Below are positions 18,409 through 26,839 of a stretch of 37,692 nt of DNA, piece after piece. The position numbers were made by a program, and so were the translations under genes. Where the stretch lies: contig CAYLJO010000038.1 in NCBI GenBank assembly GCA_964383905.1, forward strand, positions 1-37,692. Reading direction: 5' to 3'. Under the pieces are notes generated by a model. That model saw only the letters and a list, made by a program, of their open reading frames with translations. It had not been told where the DNA came from and did no database searches. The stretch is from CAYLJO01 sp964383905 (GTDB lineage: Bacteria > Acidobacteriota > Blastocatellia > Pyrinomonadales > Pyrinomonadaceae). Each line of letters starts with the position of its first letter. The first letter of the stretch is position 1.

Positions 18409-19815
18409 ATGCCCCAATCTTACCTGTCACTTCACCGCTTGGCCATTCTCATTATTCTGGCTTTCGCAACGCCGCCCGCGCAGGCTCAGCTCTCGCCCGA
18501 CCTGCGAGAGAAGATTGATAATCTCGCGGCGGACGCCCTGGCTAAGACCGGCGTCCCGAGCGCGTCCGTGGCGGTGGTGAAAAACGGCCAGATCGCCTAT
18601 CTCAAGGCTTACGGGGATGCGCGAATCGAGCCGCGGACTCCGGCCACGCCGGAGATGCGATACAGCATCGGATCGATCAGCAAGCAGTTCACGGCGACAG
18701 CTATTCTCCTTCTGCAGGAGGAGGGCAAGCTCTCGCTCGACGACAGGGTCGCCAAGTTCATTCCCGACCTCACCCGGGCCAACGAGGTCACCATTCGCGA
18801 GCTGCTTTCCCACACCTCCGGTTATCAGGACTATTGGCCCCAGGACTACGTGATGCCGATAATGCTGCAGCCGGTCACCGCGCAAAAAATCCTCGACCTG
18901 TGGGCGCGTAAGCCGCTGGATTTCGAGCCCGGCACGAAATGGCAGTACAGCAACACCAATTACGTGATCGCCGGGGTCATCGCGGAAAGGGCCGCCCGTT
19001 TGCCGTTACTGCAATTTCTGCGCGAGAAGGTGTTCACGCCCCTTGAGATGAAGGGCGTCGCCAATGTCGATCAGGAAAAGCTCGGGGAGACCGACCCGAC
19101 CGGCTACATGCGTTACGGGCTTGGCCCGCTGCGCCCCGCGCCGAAGGAGGGCAAAGGGTGGCTTTTTGCGGCGGGAGAGCTTGCCATGCCCGCCCAGGAC
19201 CTCGCCAGGTGGGACATCTCCATCATCGATCAAAAGCTTATGAAGCCCCCTTCTTACCGTGAGCTTGAAACCGAAGTTTTGCTCAAGAACGGGCTGGGCA
19301 CCCACTACGGGCTGGGCGTCGATGTGGGGACGGAGGCGGGGCATCGCGCCCTGTCCCACGGAGGGGAGGTCTCAGGTTTCACTGCAGAGAACATCGTCTT
19401 CCCCGATGAGCGCGTGGCCGTGGCCGTGCTCACCAACCAGGACGCGGCCGGGGCCGCCGCCAAAATCGCCCACGGGCTAGCCCCGCTGCTTCTCGCGACG
19501 GATGACCCCGCAGGGCCCCGGAAGCTGGAGCAGGCGCGCAAAATCTTCGACGGGCTGCAGCACGGAACGATCGACCGTTCGCTCTTCACGGATAATGCGA
19601 ACAACTACTTCAGCGAGCAGGCATTGAAAGATTTCGCCGGCGGGCTGGCGCCTTTGGGAACGCCGCAAGAGTTTAACCAGGTCTACCAGGCCCTCCGCGG
19701 GGGCATGACGCTGCGCGTGTACCGGATAAGATTCGCGCAGAAGACTCTGCGGGCCTGGACCTACGAAATGCTCGACGGCAAGCTGGAGCAGTATCAGGTG
19801 GCGGAGCAAGACTGA
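18409..19815 (+). CDS. Secreted serine hydrolase, class C beta-lactamase / penicillin-binding-protein-like family
   Basis: The protein has 468 aa and a signal peptide (about 1-26, cut near AQA-QLSP). The three active-site motifs of the family are present: SxxK as S89-I-S-K92 in YSIGSISKQF, YxN as Y180-S-N182, and HxG as H317-G-G319 in LSHGGEVSGF. The extra C-terminal region (about 365-468) is a small alpha/beta domain seen in some acidobacterial family members. Such enzymes include class C beta-lactamases, DD-peptidases and esterases, and most of this subgroup have no proven substrate, so a resistance role should not be assumed. GAGGAG about 7 nt before the ATG supports the start. A consensus -10 lies upstream. 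No ampR-like regulator adjoins it. Confidence 0.92.
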   Translation: MPQSYLSLHRLAILIILAFATPPAQAQLSPDLREKIDNLAADALAKTGVPSASVAVVKNGQIAYLKAYGDARIEPRTPATPEMRYSIGSISKQFTATAILLLQEEGKLSLDDRVAKFIPDLTRANEVTIRELLSHTSGYQDYWPQDYVMPIMLQPVTAQKILDLWARKPLDFEPGTKWQYSNTNYVIAGVIAERAARLPLLQFLREKVFTPLEMKGVANVDQEKLGETDPTGYMRYGLGPLRPAPKEGKGWLFAAGELAMPAQDLARWDISIIDQKLMKPPSYRELETEVLLKNGLGTHYGLGVDVGTEAGHRALSHGGEVSGFTAENIVFPDERVAVAVLTNQDAAGAAAKIAHGLAPLLLATDDPAGPRKLEQARKIFDGLQHGTIDRSLFTDNANNYFSEQALKDFAGGLAPLGTPQEFNQVYQALRGGMTLRVYRIRFAQKTLRAWTYEMLDGKLEQYQVAEQD

Positions 19816-19883
19816 CAATCTCTGTCGCGGGCCTCATTACATTTTGAGAATCCGAGGAGTCTTCAGATATTTTTACCAGCGTC

Positions 19884-20195
19884 ATGCACATAGCGGTCTG
19901 TTTATTACTACTGCTCCTCTGTAGCTTGGCGGGGACGCAGGCTTATAGTCAGCAGGAATCGCTTGAGCAGCGTCAGCCTCTGGAATTGGTGTGTGCGGAC
20001 TCGATAGTGCCGCAAGACCGTCACGAAATGATGCTCACAACCGGCGGGTGGTATTCCCGGCGCGGTAATTTGCGCAATGCGCTGCTGACACAGAAGGTCG
20101 AATGGGGAATATCGGATCGGCTTCAAATCTCAACGTTTGTCCGTATGGTCAACAGTTCCAATGTAATTGGCCCGACGGACAGGCTAAGGCAGTAA
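19884..20195 (+). pseudogene. Outer-membrane protein fragment (N-terminal third of a transporter-type porin?)
   Basis: The 103-aa ORF has a clear signal peptide (CLLLLLLCSLAGTQAYS). The mature part reads IVPQDRHEMMLTTGGWYSRR and LLTQKVEWGISDRLQISTFV, the start pattern of outer-membrane beta-barrel proteins of about 250-300 aa in which a 'WGISDRLQ' strand follows a 'xxHExxLTxG' strand. It stops after only a few strands, 28 nt before the DUF262-HNH gene, so the rest of the barrel is missing. The most likely cause is insertion of the defence module at this point. The family match is from memory and moderate. Confidence 0.5.
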
Positions 20196-20222
20196 TGAGA
20201 GTTTAAAGCTCGGAGTTTCATA

Positions 20223-21490
20223 ATGGCGAAAAAAGTTGCAACCGCGCTCGGAGGCGTTGAAGACTCAGAGGTAATCATCGAGCAGGCGGATGATGACGCC
20301 CCGCTCGACGTAGCGCCGGACCGCAGGCGCGTTAAGACGGACAAGAGCGACCTGCCTGTGGAGACGCTCCACGGCTGGGTCACGCGCGGGAAGATTAACC
20401 CGCAGCCGGAGTCCAGCGGTACTTCGTCTGGAACAACGTCAAGGCGAGCCGCCTGATAGAGTCTCTTCTCTTAGACATTCCCATCCCAGTCGTCTACGTG
20501 GCTGAGGAGGCGAATAAAACTTACTTGGTTGTTGACGGTCAGCAACGGATTACCAGCATCTGCTCTTACATCAACGGGAAGTTCCCTGACGGTCGTGATT
20601 TCCCGCTATCGAGCCTCCAAGTCCTCACGGAACTTAATAGTAAGCTCTTCCGGCAACTGACCGAGGAACACCAGGAGCGAATCATGAACGCCCTCATAAG
20701 GCTCATCGTCATCGAGCAGGAGTCACACCCGGACGTAAAGTTTGAAGTGTTCGAGCGACTCAACCTCGGCGCTGAAAAACTTAACGACCAGGAACTGAGG
20801 AACAGTGTCTATCGTGGAAAGTACAACGACCTCCTGCGCGACCTAACGCACAACCAGCACATGCTCAAAGTCATGAGGGCGAAAGAGTCGCACAAGCGCA
20901 TGATCGACCGGCAGTTGATACTAAGGTTCTTCGCCATGTGGCGAAACACGCACCTGAAGTACAAGGGGCCGATGAAGCTATTCCTCAGCAGGGAGATGGA
21001 GAATAACCGGCGCTACTACGCGAGTAAGAAAGATAATCCGAGGGGCTACTGGGAGACGAGAAAATTAAACGTCGCACTGTGGGACACTCTCTTGTACAGC
21101 TTTAGTTTTCACGAAAAGAGTCAAATCATTCCGCTTGCTGACTCAATCCGGGAGGAGTTCTTGGACGTGATAACTAACGATGATACATTTATCGAATACA
21201 TTTCCAGTACCACCGATAAACCTGAACGCATTCAGTATCGGGCTGATACCTGGCGACAACGACTACAAGGGTTGGTTTCAAACAGAGAGCCTCGTGCATT
21301 CTCTTTAGATTTGAAACAGCGGCTGCATCAGGCAGACCCTACCTGTAAACTTTGTAATCAGCGTATTCATGATATTGACGACGCAGAAGTTGACCATATC
21401 GAACATTACTGGCGTGGGGGTAAGACTATTCCTGACAACGCACGATTGACACATCGTTACTGCAACCGAGCAAGAGGGGGCAGAGACTAA
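20223..21490 (+). pseudogene. DUF262-HNH (GmrSD/SspE-like) nuclease with a single-base frameshift
   Basis: Two ORFs form one gene. The first (20223-20456) carries DRRRVKTDKSDLPVETLHGW and runs to PQPE. Near 20412 one base is missing: with an added T, CCGGAGTTCCAG reads PEFQ and the frame continues as RYFVWNNVKASRLIESLLLD, then DIPIPVVYV and YLVVDGQQRITSI (the DGQQR signature of DUF262). The C-terminus is an HNH nuclease: CKLCNQ, then VDHIEHYWRGGKTIPDNARL and HRYCNRA. Repaired length is about 421 aa. DUF262 proteins use NTP binding or hydrolysis to control DNA cleavage, for example GmrSD against glucosylated phage DNA and SspE in phosphorothioate-based defence. As sequenced, it would make only a 77-aa fragment and possibly a 330-aa part from 20498. 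CGGAG lies 9 nt before the ATG. Confidence 0.85.
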
Positions 21491-21511
21491 AGATTCAGTC
21501 TTGGAGACAAC

Positions 21512-22060
21512 GTGGACTCGACTCAACCTCTTTCACCGTTTTGTATATATACACTGCGCCATACCAGTGAGTTGGAAGAGGTATTGCTTCAGGGTGGGGA
21601 TGGGGAATTTAAGGAGAATAGAAAATGGAAAACAGGTAAGCAATTATTCCTCCAAGCACAAAGGGATGGTTTGCTGATGCCACTATTGTTCGCCGCAGCA
21701 GAAACAGAAGTAGGGAGCGGCCTAATCTATGTTGCTGCACTAAGAGATATAGAAATTAATGATATTAATTCTACTACGATGTACAGATTTAGTGATTTAA
21801 AGAAACTCAAAAATAATCCGCCTTTAGACTCACTAAAGCTTAAGAAGACGAATCAGCCATTATCCAATAACTTCATCAGACCTTACGCTATTTGCTACAC
21901 GCCAGCATTACTTTGGGTGGAAAGGAGCTTTGAGAGAGTCCCACTGGTTATGAAGTACACAGATAGACTGGGGAGAACTCAATCTCAAAAATGCCCAACA
22001 TCACTATCTATGGATAGAAAGTTGGTCTCCGGTCTTCCGTACCCCCACGCCCGTCGCTAA
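21512..22060 (+). CDS. AT-rich partner ORF of the DUF262-HNH gene, function unknown
   Basis: This 182-aa protein is not recognised. It starts with GTG at 21512, with GGAG 6 nt upstream, only 21 nt after the HNH gene, so the two are probably co-transcribed. It has no signal peptide or membrane segment. Strand-like stretches such as GLIYVAALRDIEI and the segment FIRPYAICYTPALLW give a mixed alpha/beta look. A PUA/EVE-type fold is possible but only a guess. Composition differs strongly from the neighbours: 17 of the 60 bases at 21721-21780 are G or C. GC content rises again near 22020, so the last residues (LVSGLPYPHARR) may be read from flanking DNA and the true 3' end may be lost. It is a candidate accessory or sensor subunit of the defence gene. 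Confidence 0.6.
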   Translation: MDSTQPLSPFCIYTLRHTSELEEVLLQGGDGEFKENRKWKTGKQLFLQAQRDGLLMPLLFAAAETEVGSGLIYVAALRDIEINDINSTTMYRFSDLKKLKNNPPLDSLKLKKTNQPLSNNFIRPYAICYTPALLWVERSFERVPLVMKYTDRLGRTQSQKCPTSLSMDRKLVSGLPYPHARR

Positions 22061-22151
22061 ATCCAAATTTTCGGCGTAAAGGTTAACCGCGTTGAGATTT
22101 GGATCCCACGAAGCCGAGCAGAACAGATACAGCCGACAGGATTTTAGTCGC

Positions 22152-22778
22152 TCAACTTTTACTGCTTTCGAGATACTTTTGGGGAAGCGGGCGCTGCGCG
22201 TCCTCCGCTTGCCAAAAGATATTCACAATCCACCAGCGCTTGCCGTCGTTCATCAATTGAATGCTGTTGATGCCCCGCTGAAATGGCTTGGGGTCTTCCG
22301 CTTTGTGCCGTGATTCATAGGTGCTGAAGACGTGCGCGATATTGCCGAAAGTCTCCGTGCGCCGCGCAATCTCGCGCTCGAAAAATCCTTCCTTCTCAAG
22401 AAAGCCGCTGGCGCGGCTGATGTATCCCTCGACGTCAATCACGTGTGAGCCGACGCCGCCCGCCGGGCGAGGGCCCGTTGGGATAAGATGTGCCCCGGGG
22501 ATAAACAGTGAGCGCATCCGATCCCAGTCCCGCTTCTTCCCGGCCGGCCCGGAGATGACGTCGTAAACGGCGGCCAGGATGGCGTCAATTGAAGCAACGT
22601 CCGCCGGGTTGGCCGCCGGAATGGCCGGCGCTTCGGATTTTTGTTGCGCCGCGGAAGGCGTAGCTGTTGTGCTTGGCGAGGCTGGCTGCTGCGCTACCAA
22701 TACTGACCAGCCGCCCATCAGCGGTAACAGCATCAGGCCGAGCCACGTTGGTCGGAGCGATTCATAGACTGTTCTCAT
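22152..22778 (-). CDS. Secreted SnoaL/NTF2-like protein
   Basis: The 208-aa protein starts at ATG 22778, chosen because GAGGAG lies 7 nt upstream. An in-frame TTG at 22796 would add six residues. A signal peptide or anchor (about 8-30) and an A/S/T/P-rich linker precede an NTF2-like domain (about 65-200): IDAILAAVYDVISGPAGKKR, DWDRMRSLFIPGAHLIP, FEREIARRTETFGNIAHVFS and GINSIQLMNDGKRWWIVNIF. In this family the cone-shaped fold binds small molecules or acts as an enzyme, and this secreted subgroup has no known role. It is divergent from the MFS_3 gene that starts at 22926, and they share a spacer of about 147 bp. Confidence 0.85.
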   Translation of the reverse strand: MRTVYESLRPTWLGLMLLPLMGGWSVLVAQQPASPSTTATPSAAQQKSEAPAIPAANPADVASIDAILAAVYDVISGPAGKKRDWDRMRSLFIPGAHLIPTGPRPAGGVGSHVIDVEGYISRASGFLEKEGFFEREIARRTETFGNIAHVFSTYESRHKAEDPKPFQRGINSIQLMNDGKRWWIVNIFWQAEDAQRPLPQKYLESSKS

Positions 22779-22925
22779 AGCGCTTCTCCTCTTCAATGAT
22801 CCGAATCCGAAAGACGAGGATTAAAACACGACTTCCACCATCTCGCAAAGCTTTTGACTTCTCTTTGTGGTAGTGTCAAGTTATTTATTTTGATTAATAA
22901 GGGGCTGATGGTATTAAGGTGAATT

Positions 22926-24200
22926 ATGGCGACACAGGTAGAAACCGGTAGAGGCGGCACAAATCGCGTGGGCGGAATGTTTCGCGCTCTCTCGCACCGC
23001 AATTACAGGCTGTTCTGGGCGGGCGCTTTTCTTTCCAACATTGGCACCTGGATGCAGGCGGTCGCGCAGGGCCTGCTCGTCTACAATTTAACACATTCCC
23101 CTTTCTGGCTGGGCCTCGACGGTTTCATGGCGACCGCGCCGGGACTTGTCTTTACGCTCGCGGGCGGCGTCATCGCCGACGTCGTGGACCGCAAGCGCCT
23201 CATCATTTATACGCAGATCGGCGCCGGGTCGTCTGCCTTCGTGCTCGCGACACTGATTGTGACCGGGGTCATTTCTCACCACGTGTGGATGATCCTCGTG
23301 CTTTCATTCATTACCGGCTGCTGCATGTCGCTCGCCGGGCCTTCGTATCAAGCAATTACCATTGACCTGGTCGGGCGTGAGGACCTCGCCAATGCGATCG
23401 CGCTCAATTCCACACAGTTTCAACTCTCGCGCGTGATCGGCCCCATGCTCGCCGGGTTAGCCCTTAACGCGTTCGGAGTCGCCGGATGCTTTTTCGCCAA
23501 CGGCGTATCGTACATTGCCATCGTCGCCGCGCTCGCGATGGTGCGCTTCGACGGGGTGAAGGGCGCCACCCTACCGCATTCGGAGGGGCAAAGACGCAGC
23601 CACTGGCAGAATCTCATCGAAGGATTTCGCTACGTTCTGGGACGCCCACGAGTCTTTATGCTGCTGACCATCTCGGCCGTGACGAGCTTGTTCGGGGCGC
23701 CATACTTTACCATGATACCGGTTTTCGCCCGCGACATATTCCACCTCGACGATTCGGGATTGGCGTTGATGATGGGTACAGCAGGTATCGGCGCGTTTTG
23801 CGGCGCGTTGGCGCTCACCTTCCTGGGCGACTTTAAGCACAAGGGTTGGGCCGTGCTCGGCGGATCTTTTGCCTTCGCCATCTTTTTGATCGGCTTCGCG
23901 CTTTCGGCCGATATCTATCGTTCGCTCGTCTTCCTTTTCGGGATGGGCTTCTCGATCGTCTTTTCCGTCGCCGTCATCAACATGCTTCTGCAACAACTCG
24001 TCCGGGACGAGATGCGCGGGCGCGTGATGAGCATGTTCATTCTCTCCTTCGTTGGTGCGATGCCTGCCGGAAACCTTATCGCCGGGGCCGCCTCGAGCCA
24101 TTATGGCGCGTCGCGCACGCTTGCCGCCGGCGGCCTTATCATCGCCCTCTTTGTCTTGATTGTGACGATCCGCGATAAGCGTTTGCGTGAACTAAGCTAA
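22926..24200 (+). CDS. MFS transporter, MFS_3 / EntS-like exporter family
   Basis: The 424-aa protein has about 12 hydrophobic segments. It starts with the MFS_3 (transmembrane secretion effector) pattern FRALSHRNYRLFWAGAFLSN, then IGTWMQAVAQGLLVYNLTHS. The cytoplasmic loop 2-3 motif GGVIADVVDRKRLI and the VGREDLANAIALNS stretch are typical of this group, which includes the enterobactin exporter EntS and many drug-export proteins. The likely role is proton-driven export of a small molecule from the cytoplasm. The substrate is unknown and no siderophore or antibiotic genes lie nearby. AAGGTG 6 nt before the ATG supports the start. Confidence 0.93.
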   Translation: MATQVETGRGGTNRVGGMFRALSHRNYRLFWAGAFLSNIGTWMQAVAQGLLVYNLTHSPFWLGLDGFMATAPGLVFTLAGGVIADVVDRKRLIIYTQIGAGSSAFVLATLIVTGVISHHVWMILVLSFITGCCMSLAGPSYQAITIDLVGREDLANAIALNSTQFQLSRVIGPMLAGLALNAFGVAGCFFANGVSYIAIVAALAMVRFDGVKGATLPHSEGQRRSHWQNLIEGFRYVLGRPRVFMLLTISAVTSLFGAPYFTMIPVFARDIFHLDDSGLALMMGTAGIGAFCGALALTFLGDFKHKGWAVLGGSFAFAIFLIGFALSADIYRSLVFLFGMGFSIVFSVAVINMLLQQLVRDEMRGRVMSMFILSFVGAMPAGNLIAGAASSHYGASRTLAAGGLIIALFVLIVTIRDKRLRELS

Positions 24201-24240
24201 AGAAGGGTAATCGGGTCTTAATTAGACCGGATGAAAGTGG

Positions 24241-24290
24241 CACAAAATTCTCACGCCAAGGCGCAAAGGCGCTAAGAAACACCTGGAATT
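24241..24290. repeat. Dispersed 'CGCCAAGGCGCAAAG'-type repeat
   Basis: The spacer contains CACGCCAAGGCGCAAAGGCG followed by CTAAGAAACACC. This is built of short units of the kind 'cgcaaaggcgc' that recur in spacers of many acidobacterial and other genomes. It is non-coding and lies between the MFS_3 and VIT-VWA genes. Only one clear copy is in the window. Confidence 0.4.
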
Positions 24291-24388
24291 TCACTTCCAC
24301 ACGCGCAAGAAAGGGCTTTGTACGGCGTTCTATCAGGCGAACGCGTGACCAACGCGCGCGTACCAGGATCATTCTCAAGGAGAGAGCC

Positions 24389-26617
24389 ATGCAAACCAGA
24401 AAAGCTTCGTTCTGCCTGCTATTTATTCTGCTACTGATGGTAACAGCCGCGACCGCCCAGGCGCAGGGCGTGATCGTGCCGGGTCCCTGTCGCCGCTGCC
24501 CCGTCCCGCCGCGCCCAATCATCCTGCCTCGCGCTCTGCCGGTTAAATCTATCAAGATTGATACGAAGATCGGCGCGCAGGTGGCGACCACGCATCTCGA
24601 GCAGGTCTTTCGCAATGACACGGATGCGACGCTCGAAGGCACCTACTTTTTCCCGATCCCCGAGACGGCATCGATCGCGGAGTTCGCCATCTGGGACGGG
24701 GACCGCCGCTTGGTCGGCGAAGTCCGCTCGCGCGAAGAGGCGCGGCGGGTATATGAGGAGATTGTGCGCAGACAGCGCGACCCCGGCCTCCTTGAATATG
24801 CCGGAAAGGATCTGTTTCAAGCGAGTATCTTTCCCATCCCGCCGCATTCGGATAAGAAGCTTGAGCTGACTTATACGCAGGTGCTCCGGGCCGAATCGGG
24901 CACGGTCTCGTACCGCTACCCGCTCGGCGCGGGCCGCCAGTTGACACAGATCGGCACGGTCTCCGGGAGCGTTTTGATCGAAAGCCAGGAACCTTTACGC
25001 AACATCTATTCGCCGAGCCACGCCATAGATGTCAGGCGCAGCGGCGAGCGAAGCGCGCGCATTTCGTTTGAATCGCAGAGCGGACAAGTGCCCCAGGACT
25101 TTCAACTCTTCTACGCCCTTTCGCGTGCAGACTTCGGGTTGTCGCTGCTGACCCACCGCGAAGCCGGCAAAGACGGCTATTTTCTTCTGCTGATCTCGCC
25201 GAAAGATGACTGGTCGGAGCGCGATTACACGGCCAAAGACATCGTGTTTGTGATTGACACGTCGGGCTCGATGGCCGACGAAGGCAAGATGGAGAAGGCG
25301 CGCGGGGCGCTGCTTTTCGGCGTCAGGAGCTTGCGCGCAGAAGACCGCTTCAACGTGATCTCATTTTCCGGCGAGGAGCATTTGATGGAAAACGTGCTGG
25401 TCGCAGCCGACGGGCATGGACGTGCGCGCGGCGAGGAATTCGTCCGGGCGCTCACCCCGACGGGCGGCACCAACATCAATGATGCGCTCCGTGCGGCGCT
25501 CAAGCAGTTTGACACGAGTGACCGGCCCAAAATGCTCGTCTTTATAACGGACGGTCTCCCGACCGTCGGCGAGACTTCACCCGCGCGCATCATCGAAAAT
25601 GTACACAACACGCGGATGCCGGGTATACGTTTGTTTACCTTCGGCGTCGGTTACGATGTGAACACGGCGTTGCTCGACAAGCTCGCGGCGGAGAACAACG
25701 GCGTTGCCGATTACGTCGAGCCGAAGGAAGACCTCGAAGTCAAGGTCTCAAACTTTTTCGCGAAGGTCAACCACCCGGTGTTGACCGATCTTCAGTTGGA
25801 GATGGGCGGCGTCGAAACTGATCTTGTATACCCGCGCAACCTGACAGACCTGTTTAAAGGCACGCAGCTTACGCTCATCGGGCGTTATCGAAATCCGACC
25901 GGCATGCGCAATGTAAGCCTACGCTTAGCGGGCTGGATGGGGGGGCATCCGCGGACTTTCGTTTATGAGAACATTCATTTTCCGCTCAGGGATGAAGGGA
26001 ATGATTTTCTGCCGCGCTTGTGGGCGACGCGACGTGTCGGCTGGTTAATGGAACAGATTCGCACAAATGGCGAGCAAAAGGAGCTGCGTGACGAAATTGT
26101 TGACCTCGGGACGCGCTACGGCATCGTCACGCCGTACACATCTTACCTGGCGCTGGAGTCGAACAGCCCGGTGCCGGTGACCGGAGGTATCGGCGGTGGG
26201 GATAGACCGGTGTCGAGCCCAGGGATAATAGCGCGCAGGAAGAGCCCCATGAGAGACATGAGCGCAAACGCGGCACCACCCAAGGCGGCCGCGCAGGCCA
26301 CGACGGGCGCGCTGGCGGTGCAAGAGAGCAAGATCGAGCGCGCGCAACAGGATACCGTACGCGTCGAGGCCGATACGATTTCGACCGCCATGCGCAGCGT
26401 CGGGGGCAAGACCTTCTACCTGCGCGATGAGGTATGGATCGACGGCGAGTTTAAGGAGGATGCGCATTTGCCCGAGACGACGCTCAACTTTGGCAGCGAT
26501 GCCTATTTCGCACTGCTCAAACGCGAGCCGCACCTGGCGGAGTTTTTCGCCCTGGGTGAACGTGTCGTCGTCGTTTACCAGGGGCGTGTCTATCGTGTGA
26601 ATGCGGGGACGAAGTGA
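24389..26617 (+). CDS. Secreted VIT-VWA domain protein
   Basis: The 742-aa protein has a signal peptide (about 1-25, cut near AQAQG). A VIT domain (about 45-175) shows the conserved THLEQVFRND, EGTYFFPIPETASI and EEARRVYEEIVRRQRDPGLL stretches. The VWA domain (about 284-460) has a complete MIDAS motif DTSGS (290-294), with later T and D positions in PTGGTNIND and FITDG. The C-terminal third is mixed and ends in a beta-like region. The family resembles inter-alpha-trypsin inhibitor heavy chains. Bacterial members are thought to bind proteins through the metal site. No sortase signal or C-terminal membrane anchor is seen. AAGGAGAGAG before the ATG supports the start. A long hairpin follows the stop, so the gene is probably transcribed alone. 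Confidence 0.92.
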   Translation: MQTRKASFCLLFILLLMVTAATAQAQGVIVPGPCRRCPVPPRPIILPRALPVKSIKIDTKIGAQVATTHLEQVFRNDTDATLEGTYFFPIPETASIAEFAIWDGDRRLVGEVRSREEARRVYEEIVRRQRDPGLLEYAGKDLFQASIFPIPPHSDKKLELTYTQVLRAESGTVSYRYPLGAGRQLTQIGTVSGSVLIESQEPLRNIYSPSHAIDVRRSGERSARISFESQSGQVPQDFQLFYALSRADFGLSLLTHREAGKDGYFLLLISPKDDWSERDYTAKDIVFVIDTSGSMADEGKMEKARGALLFGVRSLRAEDRFNVISFSGEEHLMENVLVAADGHGRARGEEFVRALTPTGGTNINDALRAALKQFDTSDRPKMLVFITDGLPTVGETSPARIIENVHNTRMPGIRLFTFGVGYDVNTALLDKLAAENNGVADYVEPKEDLEVKVSNFFAKVNHPVLTDLQLEMGGVETDLVYPRNLTDLFKGTQLTLIGRYRNPTGMRNVSLRLAGWMGGHPRTFVYENIHFPLRDEGNDFLPRLWATRRVGWLMEQIRTNGEQKELRDEIVDLGTRYGIVTPYTSYLALESNSPVPVTGGIGGGDRPVSSPGIIARRKSPMRDMSANAAPPKAAAQATTGALAVQESKIERAQQDTVRVEADTISTAMRSVGGKTFYLRDEVWIDGEFKEDAHLPETTLNFGSDAYFALLKREPHLAEFFALGERVVVVYQGRVYRVNAGTK

Positions 26618-26634
26618 ATCTCCCCAAGCCCGGG

Positions 26635-26708
26635 GCATATAGCGCGATTCTGCGCCGGCCACGCGTTTTCGGTCTCACGAGGCGCGTGGCCGGTCTTGTG
26701 CTATATGC
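26635..26708 (+). terminator. Long two-part hairpin after the VIT-VWA gene
   Basis: The inner stem CCGGCCACGCG (26655-26665) pairs perfectly with CGCGTGGCCGG (26683-26693). The outer stem GCATATAGC (26635-26643) pairs perfectly with GCTATATGC (26700-26708). An asymmetric internal loop (11 and 6 nt) separates them. There is no T-run, so it may be a transcript-end stabiliser, a Rho-type end or an RNA element rather than a classic terminator. Confidence 0.55.
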
Positions 26709-26839
26709 GTAAGTTCGTGTAAAACGGCGGCGGAAAATCTCCAGAACCGGACTGCTTCGGGCAAAACTCTCCTTTTGATTCGTCCAAAATTAGAGCGGGA
26801 GCGCCTGCTTTAACTGACCGAAGGGGCCATGGGGTCTAA

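Noticed and set aside
18409..19815. Antibiotic-resistance beta-lactamase
   Set aside because: The motifs fit the broad serine hydrolase family. There is no ampR neighbour, and the extra C-terminal domain is not seen in known class C resistance enzymes.
23571..24101. 176-codon ORF on the minus strand
   Set aside because: It is antisense to the MFS_3 transporter and has a highly charged shadow composition.
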